DNA of 64,000 bases from JBPRGG01 sp051418075 (GTDB taxonomy: Bacteria > Bacteroidota > Bacteroidia > Cytophagales > Cyclobacteriaceae). The notes beneath the pieces were generated by a model. That model saw only the letters and a list, made by a program, of their open reading frames with translations. It was not told where the DNA came from and searched no databases. Each line of letters starts with the position of its first letter. Within the stretch, counting starts at the first letter, position 1. This document shows, in pieces, positions 25,876-34,102 of the stretch. The stretch lies in NCBI GenBank assembly GCA_051418075.1, contig JBPRGG010000025.1, positions 62,001-126,000 on the forward strand, read 5' to 3'. The position numbers and the translations under genes were made by a program.

Positions 25876-27303
25876 ATGGTTAATTTTGCACCTGATATGG
25901 TGAAGAAATCAGAAGTTATAGAGCAAGTAATTGTAGAAGAGATGGTTGCGGAGGGTAAATGTTTAAGTCGCATTGATAATCAGGTAGTATTCATATCAGG
26001 AGTGGCACCAGGAGATTGTGTTGATTTGAAAATCCGGAAGAAAAAGAAAAATTATGCAGAAGCTTATCCATTAAGAATCCATTCTTTTTCCACTTTGAGG
26101 CAATCCCCCTTTTGTCAGCATTTCGGCATGTGTGGTGGATGTAAATGGCAGCACCTGGAATACCAGGCCCAGCTGAATTATAAGCAGCAACAGGTAAAAG
26201 ATAGCCTGGAACGCATAGGCAAAGTGAATGAGGCCCAGGTACAACCAATTCTGGGGTCGCCAGATACTACTTTTTACCGGAATAAACTGGAGTATACATT
26301 TACCAGCCAAAGATGGCTGACTACCGCTGAAATTCAGGAAAAGGATGAACTGGACCGGAGAGGGCTGGGCTTTCATATGCCCGGACGGTTTGACAAGATC
26401 CTGGATATTGATCAATGCTATCTTCAGCCGGAACCTTCCAATGCTATCCGACTGGGCATAAAAGCTTTTGCCAGGGAACATGATCTGTCCTTTTATGATG
26501 TTTTAGAACACCAGGGTTTTTTAAGGAATCTGATCATCAGAACATCTAACCTCCAGGAAACCATGGTGATCCTACAGGTAGCCCAACCTGATCAATCAGC
26601 CATTGATCAGGTGATGCATTTTCTCCAACTGGAATTTCCTCAGATAACTTCATTATACTATGTGATAAATCAAAAGCGGAATGAGACCATTTTTGATCAG
26701 GAACTTATCCTGTTTGCCGGTAAGCCTTATATCACCGAGCAAATGGAGGAGCTGTTTTTTCGCATTGGGCCAAAATCTTTCTTCCAAACCAACTCCAAAC
26801 AGGCACTTGTACTATATCAAAAAGCCAGGGAACTGGCTGGATTAACCGGAAGTGAGGTTGTATATGATCTGTATACCGGAACAGGTACCATCGCCAATTT
26901 TGTAGCTGCTAATTCGGCTAAAGTGGTAGGGCTGGAGGTTGTTCCGGAGGCTATCGAAGATGCCTGGGTAAATGCCAGGGCTAATCATATCGATAATGTG
27001 GCTTTTCTGTCCGGAGATATGAAAGATTTGTTAGATGATCAATTGGTAAGACTGTATGGGCATCCGGATGTGGTCATTACTGACCCTCCCCGGGCTGGCA
27101 TGCACCAACAGGTGGTAGAACAGCTGCTAAGAATGGAACCAGAAAAGATTGTATATGTAAGTTGTAATCCTGCCACTCAGGCCAGGGATGTGGCGTTAAT
27201 GCATGAAAAATACCAGGTGTCATGGGTGCAACCAGTGGATATGTTCCCCCATACCCATCATGTGGAAAATATCATACTGCTGAAAAGGAGGACTGAAAGA
27301 TGA
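25876..27303 (+). CDS. rlmD: 23S rRNA (uracil-C5)-methyltransferase, RlmD/RumA type
   Basis: Methylates C5 of a 23S rRNA uridine with SAM. An N-terminal TRAM domain is followed by an iron-sulfur cluster motif (CQHFGMCGGCKWQHL, with a later Cys in IDQCYLQ). The SAM site is YDLYTGTGTIANF, and the catalytic motifs DPPRAGMH and VSCNPATQARD contain the nucleophilic cysteine. At 475 aa the size is normal. An ATG at 25900 (MVKKSEVIEQ) is a reasonable alternative start. Divergent from the T9SS protein; two small genes follow on the same strand. RlmD versus RlmC cannot be fixed from sequence alone. Confidence 0.9.
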   Translation: MVNFAPDMVKKSEVIEQVIVEEMVAEGKCLSRIDNQVVFISGVAPGDCVDLKIRKKKKNYAEAYPLRIHSFSTLRQSPFCQHFGMCGGCKWQHLEYQAQLNYKQQQVKDSLERIGKVNEAQVQPILGSPDTTFYRNKLEYTFTSQRWLTTAEIQEKDELDRRGLGFHMPGRFDKILDIDQCYLQPEPSNAIRLGIKAFAREHDLSFYDVLEHQGFLRNLIIRTSNLQETMVILQVAQPDQSAIDQVMHFLQLEFPQITSLYYVINQKRNETIFDQELILFAGKPYITEQMEELFFRIGPKSFFQTNSKQALVLYQKARELAGLTGSEVVYDLYTGTGTIANFVAANSAKVVGLEVVPEAIEDAWVNARANHIDNVAFLSGDMKDLLDDQLVRLYGHPDVVITDPPRAGMHQQVVEQLLRMEPEKIVYVSCNPATQARDVALMHEKYQVSWVQPVDMFPHTHHVENIILLKRRTER

Positions 27304-27327
27304 TTTTTTAAATTTGATAAATATTAG

Positions 27328-27699
27328 GTGAATATGTTTGATAATGATCCTGAATTGAATGGGAAATATCTGGGCACTATCACCCAGGATTTTGTAAAAG
27401 TCTCAGATTTATTAAAAGAGGCAGCTTATCAGGTAAGGACCAGGGGATTTTCAGATTATCCCATTTTTCCTATTGCCAAGGTGGATCTTCCCCTGGGTAA
27501 ACTACTATTTAAAAAGGATGAAATGGAAACTACCTGGAATTACTACATTACCTACATTGATGAATTTGTTAACAGAAAGATCATTGATAAACCGGAACAG
27601 TTTAAATCTACCTACAAAGACCCGGATGAATTCTGCTGTTTATTTGTGGTAGACCAGGATTTTACTAATTTTTTATACGTTCCCTATCCGGAAGATTAA
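27328..27699 (+). CDS. Conserved hypothetical protein, 123 aa
   Basis: A small cytosolic protein without signal or membrane segments; acidic tail FLYVPYPED. I recognise no catalytic motif. Text such as GFSDYPIFPIAKVDLPLGKL and KDPDEFCCLFVVD looks like a compact alpha/beta fold conserved in Bacteroidota. The reading frame begins with GTG at 27328, but the ATG at 27334 is an equally good start. It lies 24 bases after rlmD and 15 before the Nudix gene, so it probably shares their transcript. Confidence 0.7.
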   Translation: MNMFDNDPELNGKYLGTITQDFVKVSDLLKEAAYQVRTRGFSDYPIFPIAKVDLPLGKLLFKKDEMETTWNYYITYIDEFVNRKIIDKPEQFKSTYKDPDEFCCLFVVDQDFTNFLYVPYPED

Positions 27700-27714
27700 T
27701 TTACAGGTTATAAC

Positions 27715-28221
27715 ATGAAAGAATATTTAGAACCAGGTTTGTCTCTGAAGCAACTAAAGTCTGAATTGTTACCAGCATCTGTATATCAACCGGCACATCA
27801 GGGACTTGTATTGTTTTGCCATGATGTTTTTATAGCTTACCAGGATGGAATTCTGCTGATATTAAGAAATAATGAACCTGCCAGTGATATTTTATGGCCT
27901 CTGGGGGGAAGGGTTGAACGAGGAATGTCTGCCCTTAAATCCCTGCGGCTGAGGATAAAAAAAGAAGCCGGTTTGGAGTTGGAACAAATTGAAGAATTGG
28001 GATGGGCCCGCACCTATTTTAAAACTGATCCCTTTGGTCATGGACATGGTACAGATTCTGTGAACCAGGTGTTTTTTGCCCATGGAATTGGTGATTTGCA
28101 GTTGGACCAGGATCATCACGCTCCTACCATAGTCAAGGAACAGGATTTTGTTGGTATGAAATCAGCACTTCATCCTTATGTGTCTGATTATCTGGAGATA
28201 GTGTATAAACGGTATTTTTAA
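27715..28221 (+). CDS. Nudix-fold hydrolase with atypical Nudix box
   Basis: A 168-aa protein with a Nudix fold. The box at residues 64-87 reads GGRVERGMSALKSLR then LRIKKEAGL, so of the REUxEE glutamates only the last remains and the metal-binding pattern is reduced. Downstream GHGHGTDSVNQVFF follows. This combination recalls GDP-mannose mannosyl hydrolases (Gmm/NudD), whose Nudix box is altered in the same positions. Substrate assignment is inference; loss of activity is the alternative. Third of a possible rlmD operon. Confidence 0.78.
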   Translation: MKEYLEPGLSLKQLKSELLPASVYQPAHQGLVLFCHDVFIAYQDGILLILRNNEPASDILWPLGGRVERGMSALKSLRLRIKKEAGLELEQIEELGWARTYFKTDPFGHGHGTDSVNQVFFAHGIGDLQLDQDHHAPTIVKEQDFVGMKSALHPYVSDYLEIVYKRYF

Positions 28222-28268
28222 ATTTGTTCTTTTACTTAACAGACATGCTACCTTTCTCCAACTTTTGT

Positions 28269-28440
28269 CAGTCAACTGGCTGCCCTCCTTACTTCTTTTT
28301 TGATAAAGAAAATAAGCAAGAAAAAAGCCCACACTTGTCGCGGCTTTATTACCCTCGGAGCCAACCTGATATGCCCAGCATAGTACAGCCAGTTTGCGGT
28401 CGGGCCAACGCTGATTTTACCTGACTATTTTTCATAGTCA
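28269..28440. repeat. Non-coding repeat-like element (copy 1), filling most of the 28222-28535 gap
   Basis: About 170 bases that differ in composition from neighbours, with GC-rich blocks (TTGTCGCGGC, GCCAACCTG, CCCAGCAT) and a TGATAAA followed by A-rich sequence. The same blocks occur in the same order at 56477-56659: CAGYCARCTGGC, TGATAAA, YTGYCGCGGC, GCCANCCTG, CCAGCAT, GCTGNTTT and CATAG. A short reading frame here (28224-28424) has no coding character. I read this as a degraded dispersed intergenic element; no transposase or terminal repeats are seen. Confidence 0.5.
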
Positions 28441-28493
28441 TCCTGTAAACGGATTGAAGTTATAGCTCAGAAATAATGGAGATTGCCTTGCAT

Positions 28494-28539
28494 ATTATGA
28501 GCATATGCTTATATTTGTCATGAAATAATGAGCATATGC
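28494..28539 (+). promoter_or_regulatory. Paired GCATATGC sites overlapping the DUF134 start
   Basis: Two near-identical sequences, ATTATGAGCATATGC (28494-28508) and ATAATGAGCATATGC (28525-28539), each containing the palindrome GCATATGC, are spaced 31 bp centre to centre, about three helical turns. The second copy includes the start codon of the DUF134 gene. DUF134 encodes an HTH protein, so autoregulation is a natural inference. Confidence 0.5.
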
Positions 28540-28826
28540 CAAGAAAAAAATGTGTAAGAAAGATTACCGGAAACCCTGATGTCACTTACTATAAACCACA
28601 GGGCATCCCTCTCAGGTTATTGGAGGAAGTGGTGTTGCATCTGGATGAATATGAAGCCATCAGACTGGCAGATGATGAAGGTTTGTATCAGGAACAGGCA
28701 GCCCTAAAAATGAATGTTTCCCGCCAAACATTTGGACGGATCCTTGATTCGGCCCATAAGAAACTGGCTCATGCCTTGATTAAAGGTAAAGCCATTAAAA
28801 TTGAAAATTTTATCAATAATATGTAA
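28536..28826 (+). CDS. DUF134-family HTH DNA-binding protein
   Basis: A 96-aa DNA-binding protein of the DUF134 group, often encoded beside NifX/NifB-type proteins. The N-terminus MPRKKCVRKITGNPDVTYYK and PQGIPLRLLEEVVLHLDEYE are family hallmarks; the C-terminal half is a sigma-70-region-4-like helix-turn-helix (LYQEQAALKMNVSRQTFGRI). The start codon lies inside one of two GCATATGC palindromes. The next gene starts 5 bases downstream and encodes the usual partner. No Shine-Dalgarno is visible. Confidence 0.88.
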   Translation: MPRKKCVRKITGNPDVTYYKPQGIPLRLLEEVVLHLDEYEAIRLADDEGLYQEQAALKMNVSRQTFGRILDSAHKKLAHALIKGKAIKIENFINNM

Positions 28827-28831
28827 ACCTT

Positions 28832-29200
28832 ATGAAAATAGTTATTCCAACCCACGATCAACAGGTGGAGAACCACTTTGGTCATTGTAAAACATTTACT
28901 GTATTCACTTTAGGTGATCACAACCAGGTGACTGAAAAGGAAATACTGCAAACCGGGCCGCAATGTGGCTGTAAATCTGAACTGGCCAACCTTTTTAATC
29001 AATTGGGAATCGGGGTGATGCTGGCTGGTAATTTAGGTGCAGGAGCATTAAACAAGATGCAGTCTGCCGGCATTTCAGTGGTCAGAGGCTGCCAAGGATC
29101 AGTAGCTTCAGTACTTAAGGATTACCTGTCCGGGAAATTAACGGACCATGATATTTCCTGCAAGGAACATCATCACGGCCACAACTGCCAGCATACATGA
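28832..29200 (+). CDS. Dinitrogenase iron-molybdenum cofactor-like protein (NifX/NafY/NifB-C superfamily)
   Basis: A 122-aa protein with the NifX-type fold: PTHDQQVENHFGHCKTFTV at the start, GCKSELANLF and a Gly-rich AGNLGAGALNKM, then a His-rich tail (CKEHHHGHNCQH) suited to metal binding. No nitrogenase genes are in the window; free-standing copies paired with DUF134 are common in anaerobes and Bacteroidota with no fixed role. Its stop overlaps the thioesterase start by 3 bases, so DUF134, NifX-like and thioesterase are probably one transcript. Confidence 0.85.
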   Translation: MKIVIPTHDQQVENHFGHCKTFTVFTLGDHNQVTEKEILQTGPQCGCKSELANLFNQLGIGVMLAGNLGAGALNKMQSAGISVVRGCQGSVASVLKDYLSGKLTDHDISCKEHHHGHNCQHT

Positions 29201-29613
29201 TGGATCAATGGGTGTCTTTTACTATTCCTTATTGTGACACAGATCAAATGGGCTTTGTGCATCATTCCAATTATGCCCGTTACCTGGAAATGGCACGATG
29301 GGAAATATTCAGAAGGAAAGGCCTGCCTTACCGAAAGGTAGAGGAGGCTGGCATATACATGCCGGTGATTGAGATGAATCACCGGTTTCATAAACCTTTG
29401 TATTATGATGATCGCATTCAAATAAAGGTGGATATAGATTTGTTAAGTCAAACCAGGTTAAACTTTAATTATAAGATCTATAATCAGCATCAGGAACTGG
29501 TTCATGAGGCATTTACCAGATTGACTTTTCTGAAAGCATCAAACGGACGACCCTGTGCGATTCCCGCTAATATCAGAAACATGCTGCAATCCTGCCAGAT
29601 ATTGGCAGATTGA
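29197..29613 (+). CDS. Acyl-CoA thioesterase, hotdog fold (YbgC/FadM type)
   Basis: Hydrolyses acyl-CoA esters in the cytosol. The 138-aa protein carries the 4HBT signature YCDTDQMGFVHHSNYARYLE with the catalytic Asp in DTDQMGFVHH. The rest (RFHKPLYYDDRIQIKV, ARLTFLKAS-like ending) fits the family. The first ATG (29197) overlaps the upstream stop in an ATGA arrangement; ATG at 29200 is the alternative. The substrate chain length cannot be inferred. Confidence 0.88.
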   Translation: MMDQWVSFTIPYCDTDQMGFVHHSNYARYLEMARWEIFRRKGLPYRKVEEAGIYMPVIEMNHRFHKPLYYDDRIQIKVDIDLLSQTRLNFNYKIYNQHQELVHEAFTRLTFLKASNGRPCAIPANIRNMLQSCQILAD

Positions 29614-29614
29614 T

Positions 29615-30628
29615 TCAAATGCATTTCAGATTCCAGTCTGAATCTAATACGGATTTATCCTCTACCTTTTGATAATACTGGCAGGCCAGTTCTTTCTTTC
29701 CCAGACCCTGGTAGGTCAAAGCCAGGTATTTATTAAGGTTCTCAAGTTCAGCATCCATCTCTGCAGCTTTTTCCAGGTTCCTTTGGGCCGCTTCCAGATC
29801 GCTTGTTTGCCAGAAAAGGATCCCCCGGTTCAGGTAGACCCAGGGATTATCCGGATCTAGCTCCAGGCTGGTATTGATATCCTGTCGGGCCTGTTCGGTC
29901 TGCTTCAGGTGAAGATAGACCAGACCCCGGTTGTTTAAGAAATATGGATTACGCGGTTGTATTTGTAAAGCCTTATTGACCAGGTTTAAGGCTTGATTCA
30001 GACTGTCCTGGGCCAGGCTGATCAGACTTAGGGTATTATATGCTTCCGCAGTACCTTCAGAAATATCAAGGGCTTTTATCAGGTCTTTTTTGGCAGCTTC
30101 ATAATTTCTCTGGTAATAATTCACCGAACCACGGTTTACATAGATTTCCGGATTGTCTGGGCTCAAAGTGGCAGCCTGGTCGAATGCAGATATGGCACGA
30201 TCATAATCCTTTTGCCCATAATAGGTTAGCCCTTTGGCAAAATGATATTTGGCCGAATCAGCATATACCGGCTTTATTTGTTCCAGGTCTTTCAGGGCAT
30301 TTTCAAAGTCGCTCAGGTCAAGATAGGCATTGGCTCTGTTAAAATAGGCATCCCAATATTCAGGCTGAATGGCCAGGGCCTGGCTGTAGCTGATCACAGC
30401 TTCCGGATATAAACCGGTTTCATAAAGGGCCACCCCCCGGTTATTATAAGCCGGGGCAAAGGAGGAGTCTTTCTGAATAGCTTCTTCATAATAAGTGATA
30501 GCCTGTCGGTAGTCATTACTTTTTAACGCTTCATTGGCCCTGATAAAAAATTTGTTTCGCAGATTTTCTTTGCTGGTACATCCGGTAATGAGCAGGGATA
30601 TAATTAATATTTTCAATATAAATTTCAT
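29615..30628 (-). CDS. Tetratricopeptide-repeat lipoprotein
   Basis: A 337-aa protein with a lipoprotein signal (MKFILKILIISLLITGCTSK, lipid Cys17) followed by eight or so TPR units spanning nearly the whole mature chain; typical blocks are AYNNRGVALYETGLYPEAVISY and PEIYVNRGSVNYYQRNYEAA. It probably works as a protein-interaction scaffold at the outer or inner membrane. Its partner is unknown. It is convergent with the thioesterase gene (1 base apart). Confidence 0.88.
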   Translation of the reverse strand: MKFILKILIISLLITGCTSKENLRNKFFIRANEALKSNDYRQAITYYEEAIQKDSSFAPAYNNRGVALYETGLYPEAVISYSQALAIQPEYWDAYFNRANAYLDLSDFENALKDLEQIKPVYADSAKYHFAKGLTYYGQKDYDRAISAFDQAATLSPDNPEIYVNRGSVNYYQRNYEAAKKDLIKALDISEGTAEAYNTLSLISLAQDSLNQALNLVNKALQIQPRNPYFLNNRGLVYLHLKQTEQARQDINTSLELDPDNPWVYLNRGILFWQTSDLEAAQRNLEKAAEMDAELENLNKYLALTYQGLGKKELACQYYQKVEDKSVLDSDWNLKCI

Positions 30629-30681
30629 AAATAGCAGGGCTTTATTTTTTCATTCAGGTTATTCATTACTGAAATCCCTGT

Positions 30682-32142
30682 TCAGAAGATGGTGAGATCT
30701 TCCTTTTGTACCTGAACAGCTCCTGATTCAGCTCCGGGCATCGTGCCACGAACCCGTTGTTCCTGGCTAAGTCCTTCCCCTGTTTCCCGGTCAAACCAGT
30801 CTCCGGTTAAATTTTCAGGAGTGTCATCTTTGGTGACTTTGCGCCACTGTATCATGACATTACGCATGTCTATTAATACTTCCTTGTACTGGGGTAATGA
30901 AGCAATATTTGAAATTTGCATTGGATCCTGAATGCAGTCAAATAATTCCTCCGCCGGCCTTGGCTTCATAAATACATCAGCCTGGGCCTGATTTAGGTGG
31001 CCCTGGTCCCGTACTTGCTGCAGGGATCTGAATGAAGGGCTGCGATTGGAATCTGCCGGACCTTGCTGGGCCAGACTGGGCCGGGAATTCAATACATACA
31101 GAAAGTTTTTGGTCCGGACCATCCTTTCATGGGCCTCATAATCATGCCAGTTATGTTCAGCAAAAACATATCTCCTGAATTCCTGTGATGGATCTTTTAA
31201 CACTGGTAAAAAGCTTTTTCCCTGAAAACCATCAATCGGTTCGGTTCCACCCAGTTCAACCAAGGTAGGTGCTATGTCAATGACACTGATCAGACTGTTA
31301 CTTACAGCTCCGGGTTGTTCAATGCCACTACCCCAATGTACTACAAAAGGTGTTTTCATGCCACTGTCATAAACCCTGGTTTTACAGCGGGGGAAAGGCC
31401 GCCCATTATCTGCTAATACCATGATCAGGGTATTTTCAAAAACTTCCTGACGTTTTAATTCCTCTACCACCTGTCCCACATAATAATCAAACCGGCTGAC
31501 TTCATTGTAATAGGAAGCCAGATCTTGTCGTGTAGCTTTATTATCAACCAGGTAAGGCGGTACAATGACCTCCTCCGGATCATGAGGCTGTCCGAAATCA
31601 TCAGCCTGCCAGTCACGATGGGCATCAAAAGCAGCAAACCAGGCAAATATTGGCTGATCCATGGGGCGCTCCTGCAGGCATTGTACCCATCTTTCTGAAC
31701 CACTGCTTCCTCCACCCTGATTTTCGTAGGCTTTATCAAAGGCTCTTAAAGCAGGTTGACCAAAATGTGACTTTCCCGCCTGTACAGTGTAGTAACCTGC
31801 TTGTTTTAGTAATAGCGGGAAAGGAATGATCTCTTCCGGCAGGGCAGTGTGAAGTTCGGCAGAACCAGTATTATGAGGATACCTGCCACTGATCATGCTG
31901 GTGCGGCTGGGACTGCAGGAACTGGCAGTTAGGTAGACATTGGTAAACATGATGCCTTCCTGGGCTAGTTGATCAATGTGAGGGGTACGAACCACAGGAT
32001 TACCATAACAACCAAAATCATTCCAGCTAATGTCATCAGCAATTAAAAAGATCAGGTTAGGGCGGTTATCCTGAGCCAGACTCACATGGGATATCCATAA
32101 AAAACAAGTAACCACCAGGGCTGATAATAATTTTAATTTCAT
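30682..32142 (-). CDS. Secreted type-I sulfatase (heparan N-sulfatase/SGSH-like subfamily)
   Basis: Hydrolyses sulfate from a glycan or other sulfoester/sulfamate. The 486-aa protein has a signal peptide (cleavage near residue 24) and the formylglycine motif CSPSR with Cys76 in SSCSPSRTSMISGRYPHN. LIADDISWNDFG supplies the metal-binding aspartates. Activity needs a formylglycine-generating enzyme, not present in this window. The overall pattern and length recall the N-sulfoglucosamine sulfohydrolase subfamily. Last gene of a minus-strand series with a small membrane protein and a PhoD-like phosphatase. Confidence 0.9.
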   Translation of the reverse strand: MKLKLLSALVVTCFLWISHVSLAQDNRPNLIFLIADDISWNDFGCYGNPVVRTPHIDQLAQEGIMFTNVYLTASSCSPSRTSMISGRYPHNTGSAELHTALPEEIIPFPLLLKQAGYYTVQAGKSHFGQPALRAFDKAYENQGGGSSGSERWVQCLQERPMDQPIFAWFAAFDAHRDWQADDFGQPHDPEEVIVPPYLVDNKATRQDLASYYNEVSRFDYYVGQVVEELKRQEVFENTLIMVLADNGRPFPRCKTRVYDSGMKTPFVVHWGSGIEQPGAVSNSLISVIDIAPTLVELGGTEPIDGFQGKSFLPVLKDPSQEFRRYVFAEHNWHDYEAHERMVRTKNFLYVLNSRPSLAQQGPADSNRSPSFRSLQQVRDQGHLNQAQADVFMKPRPAEELFDCIQDPMQISNIASLPQYKEVLIDMRNVMIQWRKVTKDDTPENLTGDWFDRETGEGLSQEQRVRGTMPGAESGAVQVQKEDLTIF

Positions 32143-32168
32143 AGTTTAGGATTAAGTGACTTTCAAAA

Positions 32169-32507
32169 CTAAATTACGTAATAAGTATTAATTGTCAAGC
32201 TTTTTGACAAGGCTAAACCATAACAGCATAAACTGACCACAAAAGAAGCAAGAATACCGATTAATAGGAAATTTTCACCTTTTTTAATTCGTATATAAGC
32301 CCTGGGGTCGATCAGGCTGGATAAGATAAAAAAAGTCAGGATCACTATGATAAATTCGGCATAAAAATTTTGAATAAATACTATACTGTAGCCTACGGTT
32401 TGTGTAAATACGGCATAAACAAAGGAACCAATTGTTTGTAACAATATCAAAAAAAAATGCCAGCACAGCAGGTACTTAAATATGATCAATCCAGATTGTT
32501 CCCGCAT
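32169..32507 (-). CDS. Small uncharacterised membrane protein, 112 aa
   Basis: Three hydrophobic segments (about 10-35, 45-65 and 80-105) with little else, so a small polytopic membrane protein. It lies 3 bases after the PhoD-like gene and 26 bases before the sulfatase gene, all on the minus strand, so it is probably coexpressed with them. No family recognised. Confidence 0.6.
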   Translation of the reverse strand: MREQSGLIIFKYLLCWHFFLILLQTIGSFVYAVFTQTVGYSIVFIQNFYAEFIIVILTFFILSSLIDPRAYIRIKKGENFLLIGILASFVVSLCCYGLALSKSLTINTYYVI

Positions 32508-32510
32508 GAT

Positions 32511-33923
32511 TTAATTTAGGTTCTCCCGGGAAAATTTCTCCTGGTGCATAGGACGGCCATCTACATTATAATGAGTAAAAGTAATTACCGGTATCTTATC
32601 TTCCCGCACTACCTGGATGGCTAAAAATCCTCCCTTTACCCTTAAATATCGATGTGTTGGTCGTTTATCTTCCGGTTTCCAACCTTGGGCATGTGCATCA
32701 CTGACCGGACCTGAGCCAAATTCAATCAGTCCGGTTTGGGCATCCTGAGAAACATATTGCCAATGCCGGTCGCCATTTACTACAAACAAACCTTTTTGAC
32801 CAGATAAAAGATCTCTGGCCCATTGACCTTCCAGGTTGTAGGTTTCATTAGCATAATTATCATTTTTATTATCCCGGTCCGGACCTACTATGGGGGTAGG
32901 AGAAACCAGTAACTTAAAAGTAGCATCAGATTGACTTAAGGTTTGCTCCAGCCAGTCTTTTTGCTCCTGACCCCAAATGGTTCTGCCCGGATGATCTTTT
33001 TCCTGATTAGGTGTCCTGTATTCCCTGCCCTCCATCAGCCAGATTTGCAGGTCTTTGCCCCAGCGGAAAGTTCGATAAGGTTTACCGGCCAGGGGCGCAT
33101 TTTCTCTCCAGATGTTCAATCCTTCCTGGTAAGTTAATGCTCCGTAAGGCTCGGTGCCGGGATGTGCATCATCTGACAGCAAGTCATGGTCATCTTTGGT
33201 CATATAAATAGGGGTATGCTGGTAAAAACGGATCAATGAAGGCCATGAATCCATGGCATGCCACTTGTGACGAGCTTCTGCTTTATTTTTAGCTAAAGGT
33301 CCTGGTTTGTCATAATAAATGTAATCGCCTGTTTGCATATAAAAGTCAGGGTTTAATTCACTCATACTGAGATAGGTTTTAAATCCTGCCTGTTCATCAT
33401 CATAACTCCAGAAATATTGGCAGGTGGAGGTCGTCAATAAAACAGGTGCAATGGAATCGGGGGAGGGAGCGGTTTTGAAATTTCCTGCAATAGCATTTAC
33501 CGGACCATTGGCAGAGGCTTTGCCTTCAATGATAAACTGATAAAAAGTGCCGGGATTCAAGTCATTGAATGGAATGTGGACCGTATAATCCTGTTCAGGT
33601 TGGGCTGATATCCATTCAGAGCTTATATTATTAGTACCATGGAAAAGGGTTACTTTTACCAGTCCTTTATGGCCGGCTACATATCCATCCATCTGTTCTA
33701 CCGGCATTTCCTCATTAAAATCAATAGGGTGCCGGAAAACTGTAGCTTTTCGCTCATGTATAATAGGGTTTCGGGTTGCTGAGGCACAAAGCCTGGTCCA
33801 GATGATGGCTGACTGATCAGTTACTTCTGCCACTTTAAAGCCGGTGGTAAAATATACCTGTTGTGACCAGAGCGGGTGCATGAAGTTCATTATGGCAAAT
33901 AACAAGAAAAAGGATTTATACAT
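32511..33923 (-). CDS. Secreted PhoD-like alkaline phosphatase/phosphodiesterase
   Basis: A 470-aa exported metallophosphoesterase. It has an N-terminal signal peptide (cleaved near residue 20), an Ig-like N-terminal region, then PhoD catalytic motifs: QTGDYIYYDKPG, TKDDHDLLSDDAH and VVNGDRHWQYV carry metal-binding Asp, Asn and His. First gene of the PhoD, membrane protein, sulfatase series. Phosphate-ester or phospholipid substrates are possible. Confidence 0.88.
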   Translation of the reverse strand: MYKSFFLLFAIMNFMHPLWSQQVYFTTGFKVAEVTDQSAIIWTRLCASATRNPIIHERKATVFRHPIDFNEEMPVEQMDGYVAGHKGLVKVTLFHGTNNISSEWISAQPEQDYTVHIPFNDLNPGTFYQFIIEGKASANGPVNAIAGNFKTAPSPDSIAPVLLTTSTCQYFWSYDDEQAGFKTYLSMSELNPDFYMQTGDYIYYDKPGPLAKNKAEARHKWHAMDSWPSLIRFYQHTPIYMTKDDHDLLSDDAHPGTEPYGALTYQEGLNIWRENAPLAGKPYRTFRWGKDLQIWLMEGREYRTPNQEKDHPGRTIWGQEQKDWLEQTLSQSDATFKLLVSPTPIVGPDRDNKNDNYANETYNLEGQWARDLLSGQKGLFVVNGDRHWQYVSQDAQTGLIEFGSGPVSDAHAQGWKPEDKRPTHRYLRVKGGFLAIQVVREDKIPVITFTHYNVDGRPMHQEKFSRENLN

Positions 33924-34102
33924 AGGTATTGATTTATCTAACCAAATTTGCAGAAAAAACAGGAATTTGACAATTGAACTGCTGTAAGATCAGGAAGTGA
34001 AGCCTTGCGTCTGTCAAAATATAACACTGTGCCGGATGAGCCATTTAGTTTTTATGTTTTGCAGAAATGAATTAACTTTCATTTTGCAAAAACATTATCA
34101 TT

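Noticed and set aside
28224..28424. Plus-strand 66-aa frame just after the Nudix gene
   Set aside because: Lies across a GC-rich dispersed intergenic element; low complexity, no protein-like features.
28832..29200. Evidence of nitrogen fixation
   Set aside because: Only a NifX-like small protein is present; such proteins occur widely without nitrogenase.
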